In this document: piece by piece, positions 17,540 through 27,265 of the stretch
Layout of the letters: the number at the start of each line of letters is the position of its first letter
Numbering within the stretch: the stretch's first letter is position 1
From: Cupriavidus necator
GTDB taxonomy: Bacteria; Pseudomonadota; Gammaproteobacteria; Burkholderiales; Burkholderiaceae
Assembly (NCBI RefSeq): GCF_013141915.1
Contig: NZ_SROX01000025.1
Coordinates: 18,152-82,151, forward strand
Direction: 5' to 3'
Length of the DNA: 64,000 nucleotides
The notes under the pieces: model-generated
What the model saw: the letters and a program-made list of their open reading frames with translations, nothing else
Databases searched by the model: none
What the model was told of the DNA's origin: nothing
Position numbers and translations under genes: made by a program

Positions 17540-20500
17540 CTAGGCCGCCGCCGGTACGCCGCTCAGCAGCACGCGGCTGCCGTCGATCCCGGGCCGCACT
17601 TCCAGCCGCACGTCGATGCGTTCGCGCAGTTCCGTCACGTGCGAGATGATGCCCACCAGCCGCCCGGCCTGCTGCAGGTCAAGCAGCGTGCGCAGGGCAA
17701 AGTCCAGGCTTTCCGGATCCAGCGTGCCGAAGCCCTCGTCAACGAACAGCGTGTCGAGCTGGATGCCGCCCGCGCGCGACTGCACCACGTCGGCCAATCC
17801 CAGCGCCAGCGACAACGAGGCCAGGAAGCCTTCGCCGCCTGACAGCGTATTGGCCGGGCGCGCCGCGCCGGTATCGTGGTCGAACACTTCGATGTCGAGT
17901 CCGCCGGCGCTGCGCTGGTCGGCCTGCTCGCGCATGCGCTGCAGCGCATAGCGGCCGCGGCTCATCGCCAGCAGGCGCGTGGAGGCGGCTTCCAGCACCT
18001 CGTCGAGCAGCGTGGCCAGCACAAAGCGCTGGAACGTCATGCGGCGCGGGTTGTTGCCGTTGGCGACTTCAGCAAGCCGGCCCAGCACGGCAAAGCGCGC
18101 TTCGATGTCGCGGCCCTGGTGGTCCAGCTGCTGCAGCCGCTGCTGGCATTGCAGCAGCGCGTCGCGAGAACGGCCGCGTTCGGCCTGTTGCCGCACCAGG
18201 GACTCCACCGTCGCCGCACTAGCCCCGAGCGCTGCGCGCAGCCCGTCGAGGTCCGGCGCATCCAGCGCTTGCGCGGCAGCTTGCGCACGTGCGTGCCGGT
18301 CGGCGGCGGCGGCCAGTTGGCTGTCGAAGGTGCGCAACGTGGCGTCCAGCGCTTGCATCGCGTCATCATCCAGGCAGGCGTCGGCGTGCGCCTGCGCATC
18401 GGCAAAGCCGTGCTGCGCGAGCCCCTGCGCCAGTGCCGTGTCGGCGTTGGCGAGGCGTTCAGTGATCTGCGCCTGGGCCTGGCGTGCCGACGCCAGCGCG
18501 GCCTGCGCACCGGCATGCTCCGCCGCGGCCTGCCGCTCGGCCGCCTGCGCCGTCGCCAGCGCTTGCTCCAGCCCCGCCAGCGTGGCCTGCGCCTGGCGCA
18601 GCGCCTCGCCCAGCGCCACCGGATCGCGCGAATCCTCGGGCACCTGGGTGCTCTCGGCCTGCCATTCAGCGCGGCAATGGGCCAGCGCCTGCAACGCGGC
18701 ATCGGCGGCGGCAACGGCGTCGCGGTGCACGGCTTCAGCGCTTTCCCGCGCGGCATGCGCGGCCGCGATCGTGGCCTGGCGTTGCGCCAGGCTGGCCGAA
18801 GCCTGCTGCTCCCGCGCCAGCGCCGCTTGCCGCGACCGGATCTCGGCGTCGAGACTGGCGGCGGCTTCGTCGCTGGCATCGCCGAGTTCCGCGGCCAGTT
18901 CTTCCCGCCGCTCGCGTGCGTGCCGGATCGCCAGCTGCGCAGCCTCGTTTTGGCCGGTGCAGCGCACCGCTTCGGCCTGCGCTTCCAGCAGGGCCTGGCG
19001 CGCGGCCTCCAGCGCCAGGTCCGACAGCGGCTGCGCCACATGTTGTGCCGGCTCGGGATGCGCGGTGCTGCCGCAGACCGGGCAGGCATCGCCCGCCGCC
19101 AGACCTTGCGCCAGGCGTGCGGCCTGGCCGGCGCGCCACGCGGATTCGGCCTCTGCCAGCGCGGCGCGGCAGCGGTCGCGCTGATCCAGCGCCTGCTGTT
19201 CGGCCCGCGCGTGGCCGGCGGCTTGCCCGTTGGCGGCGGCCAGCGATTGCGCCGCCTGCCGATACCGCTCGAATTGCCGCGCGCGGTCCTGCAGCGCGGC
19301 CAGTTGCAAGGCGCTCGCCTGTGCCTGCGCCGCGGCAAGCTGCGCCTGCGCTAATGCCGATTCGGCGGCCGCGGCGGCGGCACGGCATGTCTCCAGTTGC
19401 GCCACGGCGTGCCCGCGCGCCGTGGCGGCCGCGGCCTGCCTGGCCTCGGCCTCCTGCAAGGCGCGCTGCAGGGTTCCCAGCCGCTGCGCGCGCGGCAGCA
19501 TCGCCTCGAGTTGCGAAACGCGGCGCTGCGCGGCCTGGCGTACGTCAGCCTGCTGCGACTGGACTTGCAAGGCCGCGGCGGCCTGTGCGGCCCGTTGCGC
19601 GGCGCGCCCGGCGTGTTCGCTGGCCTGCGCCAATGCACTGGCGCCGGCGCTGTGATCGCGCTGCGCGGCCTGTGCGGACAGCAACGCCGGCATGACGCGC
19701 GCGGCGCGCTGGGCCGCGTGCAAGCGGGCGCGTTGTTCTTCCATGGCGGCCTGCCGCGCCAGCAGCCCGGCATGGGCGGCCTGCGCCTGCTGGCGCTCCT
19801 GCAGGCGCGCCGCGACCTGCTCGCCAGCCGCCAGCGCCGCCTGGGCGGCGGCTTGCGCGACGCGCGCGCCTTGCTCCTGGCCATGCAGCGCCTGCAGCTC
19901 CGCCTGCATGGTGGTGATGCTGTCCGCCAACGCCGCAGCCGACTCCATCCCGGCCTGCCGCAAGGCTTCCTCGCGCTGGATGGTGATGCGCTCGGCGTCG
20001 CGCCGGATGCCGGCGGCCTCGGCCTTCAGCAGCTCTTCCACGCGGCGGTACAGCTCGGTGCGGAACAGCCGCTCGAGGATGGCCTGCCGCGCCTGCGAAC
20101 TGGCGGTCAGCAGCTCGCGAAAGCGTCCCTGCGGCAGCACGATCACCTGGCGGAACTGCGCGCTGTCAAAGCCCAGCAGATCCCGCACGGCATCGGTGAC
20201 CTTGCCCGGCTGGCTGGCCTTGCTGGTCCAGCCGTTGCCGTCGTGCAGATCCAGCTGCGCCTTTGCCGGTTCTGTCACCCAGCCCTCGCCACGCTGCCTG
20301 GGCCGCTCCTGCGCGGGCGAGCGCACCACGCGCCAGCGCTGCGCGCCCAGGCTGAACGTCAGCGTCACCTCGGTGCGCAAGCCCGCTGCCGCATTGGCGC
20401 TGCGCATGGCCTGCGCGCTGCGCTCGCCGCCAGAGGTGTCGCCGTACAGCGCAAAGCAGATGGCATCGAGCAGCGTGGTCTTGCCCGCGCCGGTGGGGCC

Positions 20501-20602
20501 ATGGATCAGCACGAAGGCCTGCTCGCCCAGCCGCGTGAAATCGACCTGTTCGGTCGCGGCAAAGGGGCCGAACGCCTGCAGCGTCAGATGCAGCGGTCTC
20601 AT
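17540..20602 (-). CDS. sbcC: Exonuclease subunit SbcC (Rad50-like ATPase)
   Basis: This 1020-residue SMC-like protein has a Walker A box GPTGAGKT at residues 35-42 and very long Ala/Gln/Glu/Arg-rich coiled coils. A zinc-hook CPVC lies at about residue 507, in the middle, and an ABC signature (LSGGEGFLASLS) and Walker B (FVDEGFGTLD) are at about 915-960. With SbcD it forms the Mre11-Rad50-type nuclease that cuts hairpins and protein-blocked DNA ends. The ATG overlaps the sbcD stop by 4 bases (20599-20602), so the two subunits are co-translated. The frame stays open upstream into sbcD, but the family N-terminus MRPLHLTLQAFGPF fixes the start. Confidence 0.95.
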   Translation of the reverse strand: MRPLHLTLQAFGPFAATEQVDFTRLGEQAFVLIHGPTGAGKTTLLDAICFALYGDTSGGERSAQAMRSANAAAGLRTEVTLTFSLGAQRWRVVRSPAQERPRQRGEGWVTEPAKAQLDLHDGNGWTSKASQPGKVTDAVRDLLGFDSAQFRQVIVLPQGRFRELLTASSQARQAILERLFRTELYRRVEELLKAEAAGIRRDAERITIQREEALRQAGMESAAALADSITTMQAELQALHGQEQGARVAQAAAQAALAAGEQVAARLQERQQAQAAHAGLLARQAAMEEQRARLHAAQRAARVMPALLSAQAAQRDHSAGASALAQASEHAGRAAQRAAQAAAALQVQSQQADVRQAAQRRVSQLEAMLPRAQRLGTLQRALQEAEARQAAAATARGHAVAQLETCRAAAAAAESALAQAQLAAAQAQASALQLAALQDRARQFERYRQAAQSLAAANGQAAGHARAEQQALDQRDRCRAALAEAESAWRAGQAARLAQGLAAGDACPVCGSTAHPEPAQHVAQPLSDLALEAARQALLEAQAEAVRCTGQNEAAQLAIRHARERREELAAELGDASDEAAASLDAEIRSRQAALAREQQASASLAQRQATIAAAHAARESAEAVHRDAVAAADAALQALAHCRAEWQAESTQVPEDSRDPVALGEALRQAQATLAGLEQALATAQAAERQAAAEHAGAQAALASARQAQAQITERLANADTALAQGLAQHGFADAQAHADACLDDDAMQALDATLRTFDSQLAAAADRHARAQAAAQALDAPDLDGLRAALGASAATVESLVRQQAERGRSRDALLQCQQRLQQLDHQGRDIEARFAVLGRLAEVANGNNPRRMTFQRFVLATLLDEVLEAASTRLLAMSRGRYALQRMREQADQRSAGGLDIEVFDHDTGAARPANTLSGGEGFLASLSLALGLADVVQSRAGGIQLDTLFVDEGFGTLDPESLDFALRTLLDLQQAGRLVGIISHVTELRERIDVRLEVRPGIDGSRVLLSGVPAAA

Positions 20603-21786
20603 GCCGACTCCCGCTCGGCCGCGGCGATACCGGCCAGCACCTGGTCGAGCGCGGCGCGCTGGGCCGGGTCCAGCTCGGCATCGGCCACTTCGCGGAAGAA
20701 GCTGGCGAACAGCTCGCCCGTGCCAAGCTGCCGCAGCTTGCGCCCCGCGTCGGAGGCCACGCCGCTGCGCGCCAGCACCGTGCGCTCGATCGCCAGCGCG
20801 TTGGGATAGACCTGGCGCAGCCGGGCCATCGGGTCCAGCAGCGCGCCGGTATCCGTGAGGCACGCGTGGATGTAGTCGTCGCGTTGCGGGTCGTCGGCGC
20901 CCGCAGCCAGCAATTGCGCCAGCTCGCCCTCGACCACGCGCACGTCGCGCAGCGGCTGCAGCGCTACCGGCGTAATGGCAACGGCCCCGTCCGCATCCAG
21001 TTCAATGCGCGACACCGACTTCTCGTGCGCGCATTCCGACAGCGAGTATTTCAGCAGCGAGCCCGCATAGTGGAGGCGCCCGCCGCCCAGCGTCTGTGGC
21101 CGGTGCAGGTGGCCCAGCGCGACCAGGTCGAAGCCGGCGAACAGGTCCGCGGCCACGGCGCCGCTGCCGCCCACGGACAGCGGCCGTTCCGATTCGCTGG
21201 CCGCGCCGCCCACCACGAAGGCATGGCCCACCACCACGGCGCGCACGCCGGGCGGATGCACCGCGCGGATGGCATCGAGCTGTGCGTGCAAGGCGGCTTC
21301 ATGTGACGGCACTTCGGTGCCGATCGCATCGCGCACCACGGCGGGCTCGGCGTATGGCAGCGCGTAGATGCGAACTTCGCCGTGCGCGTCGTGCAAGGTC
21401 ACGCAACTGGCCGCCGCCAGCGTGCGCCCGGCCACATGCAGCCCCTGCGCGCGCATCAGGCGCGCGCCGAATTCCAGCCGCTGCGCGCTGTCGTGATTGC
21501 CCGCGATCATCACCACCGGCACGCCCGCATCGACCACGATGCGGCCCAGCACATCGTCGAGCAGCGCCACCGCCTCGGGCGGCGGCACGGCGCGGTCGTA
21601 GACGTCGCCGGCAATCAGCACGGCATCCGGCCGCTCGGTGCGGACCAGTTCGACAAACTGGTCGAGGAGATGGGCCTGGTCTTCCAGCAGGCTGCGCGCA
21701 TGGAAGAGACGGCCGAGATGCCAGTCGGCGGTGTGAAGGAAACGCAATCCGGGGGTCCGTTGGAGAATCGGCGAAACCCGCATCAT
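20599..21786 (-). CDS. sbcD: Exonuclease subunit SbcD (Mre11-like nuclease)
   Basis: The 395-residue metallophosphoesterase has all the Mre11/SbcD signatures: HTADWHLG (DxH), IAGDVYDRAVPP (GDxxD), IAGNHDSAQRL (GNHD), VVVGHAFV and ALGHLHRPQ (GHxH). It supplies the two-metal nuclease of the SbcCD complex. It is the first gene of the two-gene operon with sbcC. The chosen ATG lacks a clear ribosome site. A TTG 42 bases downstream, directly before RFLHTADWHLG, is a possible alternative start that would match shorter homologues. Confidence 0.93.
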   Translation of the reverse strand: MMRVSPILQRTPGLRFLHTADWHLGRLFHARSLLEDQAHLLDQFVELVRTERPDAVLIAGDVYDRAVPPPEAVALLDDVLGRIVVDAGVPVVMIAGNHDSAQRLEFGARLMRAQGLHVAGRTLAAASCVTLHDAHGEVRIYALPYAEPAVVRDAIGTEVPSHEAALHAQLDAIRAVHPPGVRAVVVGHAFVVGGAASESERPLSVGGSGAVAADLFAGFDLVALGHLHRPQTLGGGRLHYAGSLLKYSLSECAHEKSVSRIELDADGAVAITPVALQPLRDVRVVEGELAQLLAAGADDPQRDDYIHACLTDTGALLDPMARLRQVYPNALAIERTVLARSGVASDAGRKLRQLGTGELFASFFREVADAELDPAQRAALDQVLAGIAAAERESA

Positions 21787-21873
21787 AATGCGTCGCAGCC
21801 CGCCGCCCGTTCAGCACCGGGCCAGCGGGCGCGCGACCTGAACGAAATCCGCCTGCCCTGGTGCGGCTGGCGC

Positions 21874-23238
21874 TCAGACCGGCTCGGCCTCGCTGTCGGC
21901 GATCTGGTACTTGCGCATTTTTTCCCACAGCACCTTGCGGCTGATGCCCAGGCTTGCCGCCGTGTCCTGCCGCCGCCAGCCATTGGCGTCGAGCGCGGCC
22001 AGGATGCGGCGGCGTTCTTCCATGTCGCCGCGCAGGTCGGCGCGCTCGCCGCCATCGAACGCGCCCGGATGCAGCGCGCGGAACAGCGGCCGGATCCGTT
22101 CCTCGTCCCAGTGACCGGTCTGCTGCACGGTAATGCCGACACGCTCGGCCAGGTTGCGCAGCTCGCGCACGTTGCCGGTGAAGTAGGCGGTGCCGACCGC
22201 GCCCTTGAGCCAGTCCGGCATCGGCGGCAATGCGTCAAAGCCGGACGCGCCCAGCATATGGCGCAGGAACGACTGCAGCAGCGCCAGCTTGTCGGCGGGG
22301 CCACGCTCTTCCAGGCTCGGGATGCGCATCTCGATCACCGCCAGGCGGAAGAACAGGTCGGCGCGGAAGCGTCCCTGCCGCACCGCGTCGCGCAGGTCCT
22401 TGTTGGTCGCGGCCACCAGCCGGAAATCCAGCTTGACCGCCAGCGTCGAGCCCAGCCGGGTGATCACGTTCTCTTCCAGCACGCGCAGCAGCTTGACCTG
22501 CTGGAACAGCGGCAGGTCGCCGATTTCATCGAGAAACAGCGTGCCGCCGTTGGCCTGCTCGAAATACCCGCGATGCGCGAACGATGCGCCCGTGAACGCG
22601 CCCTTGGCATGGCCAAAGAATTGCGACTCGAACAGCCCGTCGGGAATCGCGCCGCAGTTGACCGCGACGAAGGGTCCCTTGCCGTAGGTGCTGTTGCGCT
22701 CATGGAACAGGCGCGCGATGCGTTCCTTGCCGGCGCCAGTTTCGCCGTAAAGCATCACGTTGCTGCCGAAGTCGGCGAAGGTTTCCACATGCTGCAGCAG
22801 CTGGCGCATCGCCGCGGAGCCGGCCACCAGGTCGGCCTCGCGCTCGGCGGGCGCCTCGGTGGCGAGCAACTGCGGCAGCAGCTTGCCGATCTGGCTGCGC
22901 AGGTCGGCGCCGGTAAAGTCGTCGGCCAGGATATGCGCGTACTCTGGCGGGAAGCGGCCGGGATCGGTCTCGCGCCCCGGCCCGGCCACCCAGATCACCG
23001 GCATGCCGTGCGCGGCCTCCCAGTCCAGCGAGAAGCGCGCAGCACCAATCACCGACACGCTGATCACAGCGATGCACGGCTTCAGGCGCGGCTCGGCGGG
23101 CAAGGCCTCGAGCGCGCCGGCGCGAATCACATCCACGCCCAGCGGCGCCAGGAAACGGGTAACGCGGTCGGCGATCTCGTACTTGCCTTCCCACACGTAG
23201 ACTTCAAGGTTTTCGTAGGCCCAGCGGTCTGTCTTCAT
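21874..23238 (-). CDS. Sigma-54-dependent enhancer-binding protein at the end of the tad operon
   Basis: The 454-residue regulator has a AAA+ core with Walker A GETGAGKE (165-172), an intact sigma-54-contacting GAFTGA loop (213-218), Walker B LFLDEI (234-239) and a C-terminal Fis-type helix-turn-helix (TAASLGISRKVLWEKMRKY, about 430-448). The first 135 residues look like a diverged receiver-type alpha/beta domain without an obvious phospho-acceptor pattern, so activation may not follow a classical kinase. It starts 38 bases after tadG ends, on the same strand, so it is probably the last gene of the pilus operon and a candidate regulator of it. No sensor kinase is adjacent. Confidence 0.9.
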   Translation of the reverse strand: MKTDRWAYENLEVYVWEGKYEIADRVTRFLAPLGVDVIRAGALEALPAEPRLKPCIAVISVSVIGAARFSLDWEAAHGMPVIWVAGPGRETDPGRFPPEYAHILADDFTGADLRSQIGKLLPQLLATEAPAEREADLVAGSAAMRQLLQHVETFADFGSNVMLYGETGAGKERIARLFHERNSTYGKGPFVAVNCGAIPDGLFESQFFGHAKGAFTGASFAHRGYFEQANGGTLFLDEIGDLPLFQQVKLLRVLEENVITRLGSTLAVKLDFRLVAATNKDLRDAVRQGRFRADLFFRLAVIEMRIPSLEERGPADKLALLQSFLRHMLGASGFDALPPMPDWLKGAVGTAYFTGNVRELRNLAERVGITVQQTGHWDEERIRPLFRALHPGAFDGGERADLRGDMEERRRILAALDANGWRRQDTAASLGISRKVLWEKMRKYQIADSEAEPV

Positions 23239-23276
23239 TCTGTTTCTGCCATCAGGCGGTTTGGCGCGATCATGGC

Positions 23277-24965
23277 TCAGTACACCAGTTCGGCATTGTT
23301 GCAGTCGATGCTGTGGACCCAGAGGTCGGCGTTGCCGAGCTGGATGCCGGCCTGCGCCAGAACGGATGGCAGGATTGCGTCCAGTGCCGTGCCCAGCGGT
23401 ACCAACACGGCGCTCAGATCCAGGGGAAGCGGGATGGGGACGCCCAGAACCTCCGGCGTCACCTGCAACGCCAGCACTTGCGAGAATATCCCTCCGATCG
23501 GGTTGGCTGTGCCCACCTGTGCATGGCCACCGGGCGCCAGCGTGACATCGGTGCCAGCGGCACTGCGCTGCTTCGGGTTATCGACCACCACCAGCTTGAT
23601 CAGCGGATAGAAGAGGGTCGACGCTGTCCCGATCGTGACCTTGCCACCCGCGCATTGGTTGGTCAGACACGCGCTGATGAGGCTGGGGGTCACGTGAACC
23701 GTGGCACGACGGTCGGCGGGCGCCGCTGCGCACTGCAGGCCGGTCAGGTCAGCCCTGGCTTCGGCAGCAGCAATATGCAGGGGCACATTGAGTTGCAGCC
23801 CAAGCAAACCACTGATCGGACCACTCGATACGGTGGCGGCCAACGCCACCTCTACCTGCGCGGAGTGCGCCGAGGTTTGCCATGTCGTCGGATTTTCGGT
23901 CAGCTTGCGCGCTGGCCCGACCGCCATCACCGGCGGCTGGATCACCTGAACGCTGGCACTCAGGCCCCCCAGTCCCGCCGGCAATTGCCCCGTCACGGGC
24001 AACGCCACTGCCGTGTCGCCCCGCGCTACCTGCGCTCCCGCCAGCAGCAACTGGGCTACGCTGAGTCCCGCTTCCGCGGCCGACGAGGCCGCCGGCGCCA
24101 GCACACCAAGTTGCAGCAACTGGGCGAGTGAAACTGCAACGCCAGCGCCACCGGCGCCCAACGTGGTCGGTGGGCTGCCCAGCATCGTATTTAATAGTGC
24201 ATCACGGCCGGCGGCGCCGAGTACAAGCGCATAGAAATCCCTGAGACTAAGGGCCGTATTGAGCAACTGATTCACCGTGCCTACGTTTGCCCGTAGGCGT
24301 AGCTGATCCAGCGTCACGTTGGCATTTACCAGTCCCTGCCAATCCGCCGCCGACAATTGCACCGAGCTGCCCAGCAGCACGCTCAGCATGCCGTTGGCGG
24401 TCGAGACATCGAGCAAGCCCGTCCCCAGCGAAAACGCCGCCACCGGCGGACTGCCGCTGGCAATCGATTCCGCAAACAACCGCCTGCCGCTGCCGCCGTT
24501 GAACACAAACAGGATCGGCACGGTCTGCGTGGCCTGTACGCGCACGGCATTGGGCGAGACCGTAGCGGGGTTGTACGCGGCGTTGAAATGCCGCGGGCCG
24601 GCCGTCGCCGGATCCCACACGCCGACGCAGGCGGTCATCGCATCCGCGCCGCCGCCGGCGGCCTCCGCACAGCCCATGGCAATGCCGGACGGATAGCCGT
24701 TCTTCGCGCCGATATTGCTGACCGTGCCCAGCACCGCAGCGTTGAGATTGGCCGCGCTGTCCGCGCGCTTGAGCTGCTGCGCCGCCGACATCGCCGCCAG
24801 GTCCGCCATGTTCTGCAGCTGCCGCTGGCGCATGAACACATGGCCGACGTCGATCGACACCAGCGCGGCGATCGCCACGGTGGCGATCAGCAGCGCCGCC
24901 ATCACGCTGACGGCGCCGCGCGCGCATCGACGGGTGCGGCGCACCGGCGGCTGGCGCAGGCTCAT
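23277..24965 (-). CDS. tadG: TadG-like pilus assembly protein
   Basis: This 562-residue protein has a basic N-terminus followed by one hydrophobic segment (about residues 20-38, VSVMAALLIATVAIAALVSI) and then the DVGHVFMRQRQLQNMADLAAM stretch, characteristic of the TadE/TadG-like Flp region (pseudopilin-like). The remaining 500 residues are a Ser/Thr/Ala/Val-rich extracytoplasmic domain with no von Willebrand motif that I can see. Codon use in the C-terminal half is less GC-extreme than in its neighbours. The ATG overlaps the DUF3613 stop (24962-24965). TadG proteins anchor or cap the pilus apparatus and are the most variable part of the locus. Confidence 0.85.
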   Translation of the reverse strand: MSLRQPPVRRTRRCARGAVSVMAALLIATVAIAALVSIDVGHVFMRQRQLQNMADLAAMSAAQQLKRADSAANLNAAVLGTVSNIGAKNGYPSGIAMGCAEAAGGGADAMTACVGVWDPATAGPRHFNAAYNPATVSPNAVRVQATQTVPILFVFNGGSGRRLFAESIASGSPPVAAFSLGTGLLDVSTANGMLSVLLGSSVQLSAADWQGLVNANVTLDQLRLRANVGTVNQLLNTALSLRDFYALVLGAAGRDALLNTMLGSPPTTLGAGGAGVAVSLAQLLQLGVLAPAASSAAEAGLSVAQLLLAGAQVARGDTAVALPVTGQLPAGLGGLSASVQVIQPPVMAVGPARKLTENPTTWQTSAHSAQVEVALAATVSSGPISGLLGLQLNVPLHIAAAEARADLTGLQCAAAPADRRATVHVTPSLISACLTNQCAGGKVTIGTASTLFYPLIKLVVVDNPKQRSAAGTDVTLAPGGHAQVGTANPIGGIFSQVLALQVTPEVLGVPIPLPLDLSAVLVPLGTALDAILPSVLAQAGIQLGNADLWVHSIDCNNAELVY

Positions 24966-25336
24966 TTTCCGCCCAGCATCTGCCCGGCCGAGCCGGAGCG
25001 GGTGGTGCTGGCGTTGGCCTGGCCGGTGTAGAACTCGGGCAGCGCAAAGCGGAAGCTGTTCAGGTAGCGCTCGTAGCCCAGCGCGGCCTGCTCGCCGTGC
25101 ATCGGCAGCATCGGCCCGGCCTGCGTACCCTCGCGCTGGATCGCCAGGATCGCGCGCGTATCGGCGCCGATTTCGCGTAGCGCGGGCCGCCCGGGCGGCA
25201 TGCCGGCGGAGGTGGCCGCGGCCGCTTCGGTCAACGCGGCATCGCCCTGCGCGTGTGCAAGCGGGACCAGCGCCGGCAGGCAGAGCGCGAGACACAGGGC
25301 GTGCTTGCGGAGGGCAACAACAAGATTGGCTGTCAT
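24962..25336 (-). CDS. DUF3613 protein of the tad locus
   Basis: The 124-residue secreted protein has a signal peptide (about 1-29, ending AHAQG). It then has the DUF3613 core: IGADTRAILAIQREGTQAGP, a short linker and GYERYLNSFRFALPEFY. DUF3613 genes occur almost only inside betaproteobacterial Tad loci, and their function is not known. Both ends overlap neighbours by 4 bases (ATGA at 25333-25336 and 24962-24965), so it is translated together with the TadD-like gene and tadG. Confidence 0.87.
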   Translation of the reverse strand: MTANLVVALRKHALCLALCLPALVPLAHAQGDAALTEAAAATSAGMPPGRPALREIGADTRAILAIQREGTQAGPMLPMHGEQAALGYERYLNSFRFALPEFYTGQANASTTRSGSAGQMLGGK

Positions 25337-26208
25337 GGTGTAGCGCCGGCTTGCGCGGCGATGGCGATTGGCTTGGCGACCACCGCCACGGCAGCGGCGG
25401 GTGCGGTCATCGGTTTCGGCTGCCCCTGGCGTGCCGCGGCCCGGTCGCGCGTGGCGGTAGCGCGGGCAATGCGGTCGGCTTCCTTGCGGATGGCACCGCG
25501 CGTGGCTTCAGGCAGCGCGGCCTTCTGCATCATGGCGTTGGCCTGGGCGCGCTTGCCGTCGGCCATCAACCAGACCACGGCATTGCTGATCACACGCGGA
25601 TTGCGCGCGTCCAGCTCGAGCGCCTGCATCACCGGCACGCGTGCGTCTTGCAGCGCGCCGGCGCGCATCAGCGCATAGCCCAGGTCGCTGGCGATGCGCG
25701 CGTTGACCGGGTCGAGCGCGGCGGCCGCGCGCAACTCCGTGACCGCGCGCGCAAAGTCATCCTGGCGTCCGGCCAGCAGCCCCAGCCCGTGGTGCGCATG
25801 TGCGGCCTCGGCGCCCTTGGCGGTGGCGGCCAGCTGCTGGTACGCCTCGGTGGCGGCCTGGTCCTGCCCGGTTTCGCGCAGCGCATCGGCGCGCATTACC
25901 TGGATCTCGGGGCCGGCGCCGAAGCGCTGCACATAGACCTCGATATGCGCGAGCGAGGCAAAGTACAGCCCGTCCTGCTGCATCTTGCGGATCAGGCCCA
26001 GGTAGACTGCCTGTTCGCTGTACTCGGCGCGCGCGGTCTTGTCGCGCAATTTGGCCAGTTCCACCTGGGCCTCGGCCTGCTCGTGCATGGCCGAGGCGCC
26101 GTTGTTGCCGGCGGCGCAGCCGCACAGCGCGGCCAGCAGCAGGCACGCGGCCGAAGTCCGCATCCGGCTCGTCGCCAGGCGCGCCGAGCGCGCCATGAAT
26201 CGCATCAT
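25333..26208 (-). CDS. tadD: TadD-like TPR lipoprotein
   Basis: The 291-residue protein has a lipoprotein signal (LLLAALCGCAA, Cys at about 31) and then three to four tetratricopeptide-like helices (HHGLGLLAGRQDDFARAVTELRAAAALDPVNARI and following), ending in an Ala/Pro-rich tail. This matches TadD/RcpT-type pilotins that help the secretin or the pilus reach the outer membrane. The ATG at 26208 overlaps the tadC stop by 4 bases. Two further ATG codons within the first 16 residues could be used, all in front of the signal core. Confidence 0.87.
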   Translation of the reverse strand: MMRFMARSARLATSRMRTSAACLLLAALCGCAAGNNGASAMHEQAEAQVELAKLRDKTARAEYSEQAVYLGLIRKMQQDGLYFASLAHIEVYVQRFGAGPEIQVMRADALRETGQDQAATEAYQQLAATAKGAEAAHAHHGLGLLAGRQDDFARAVTELRAAAALDPVNARIASDLGYALMRAGALQDARVPVMQALELDARNPRVISNAVVWLMADGKRAQANAMMQKAALPEATRGAIRKEADRIARATATRDRAAARQGQPKPMTAPAAAVAVVAKPIAIAAQAGATP

Positions 26209-27242
26209 CGCGTTCCTCCCATGTTTGCCAGCATGCGAATTACCCCGAGAAAACCAGGGCCCGCGGTCAGGATCAGCAGCACCGGCAGCAGGCTGACCAC
26301 CATCACCGCGGTCATCTTGACCGTGAGGCGGCCAATCTCATCCTTCATGCGCGACTTGCGCGCCTCTTGCATGCGCAGCCCGAACTGGCGCAGCGGCTCC
26401 TGCACCGCACCGCCGTGCTTGTCGACCTGTGTCAGCAGCGTGATCAGGCTCTTCAGGTCTTCGCTGTCGAACAGACGGCCGATGCGCAGCAGCGTCTGCT
26501 CGCGCGAGCGGCCCGACGCGAACTGCTGGTTGGCGCGCGCCAGCTCCGGGCCCAGCACGCGCAGCATGCTGCCGAACTCGGCCACGATCACCTGCAGGCT
26601 CTGGTCGATCGACAAGCCCACGCCCTGCAGCAGCCGCAACATGTCGATCAGCACCGGCAGCTCGTCGTCGACCATGCGCAGGCGCGCGGCGGCGCGGCGG
26701 CGCAGGTACCACTTGGGCGCCAGGTAGGCCACGGCGAAGGTGCCGAAGCCCCATGCCATCACGGCGAACGCGCCCGCGCCGACATGCCACAGCATCGCCA
26801 GTACCGACAAGGCCAGCGGCAGGGCCAGCCGCAGCACGCCGAACACCACGCGCGCCTGCAGGCCAACCCAGCCGCATTGCTCCAGCAGTTGCTGGTCTTC
26901 GGGCGTCACCACCGCGCGGCCCAGCCGCGATTCCAGCCAGTGGGCGTCGAAGCGCTCGCCGACGCGCGCGCCAAGTTGAGCGCCGAGCGCGTTGGCTACC
27001 CCGGCCGTTGCCGCGGCGCCCGTTGCCCTGGCGCCGGGGTGCGCACCTGGCGCGCGCGGCGCGGCGGGCGTGGCCTGGGCCGCCTGCGCCGCCTCCAGCG
27101 CGCGCTGGCGCGCCAGCGCGGCGTCGATGGTGCGGGCCGACAGCCGGCGCTGGCGCCAGTCGCGCAGCAGCGGCAAGGCCATGACGCCCACGCCGCAGGC
27201 GGCGGCAAGCAGGCTCAGCGAGATCAGCGTCAGGCGGTCCAT
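26205..27242 (-). CDS. tadC: Tad pilus inner-membrane platform protein TadC
   Basis: The 345-residue protein has an N-terminal membrane segment (about 5-25), an Ala/Pro/Gly-rich linker, a GspF-like cytoplasmic domain (VDDELPVLIDMLRLLQGVGLS through LITLLTQVDKHGGAVQEPLR), two central membrane segments and a final hydrophobic helix. That is the layout of TadC, which pairs with TadB as the platform for the TadA ATPase. It begins 23 bases after tadB. The ATG at 27242 has only a weak ribosome site; upstream readthrough in the same frame belongs to shadow sequence over tadB. Confidence 0.9.
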   Translation of the reverse strand: MDRLTLISLSLLAAACGVGVMALPLLRDWRQRRLSARTIDAALARQRALEAAQAAQATPAAPRAPGAHPGARATGAAATAGVANALGAQLGARVGERFDAHWLESRLGRAVVTPEDQQLLEQCGWVGLQARVVFGVLRLALPLALSVLAMLWHVGAGAFAVMAWGFGTFAVAYLAPKWYLRRRAAARLRMVDDELPVLIDMLRLLQGVGLSIDQSLQVIVAEFGSMLRVLGPELARANQQFASGRSREQTLLRIGRLFDSEDLKSLITLLTQVDKHGGAVQEPLRQFGLRMQEARKSRMKDEIGRLTVKMTAVMVVSLLPVLLILTAGPGFLGVIRMLANMGGTR

Positions 27243-27265
27243 GATGGCGATGTCATCGTTGCCGT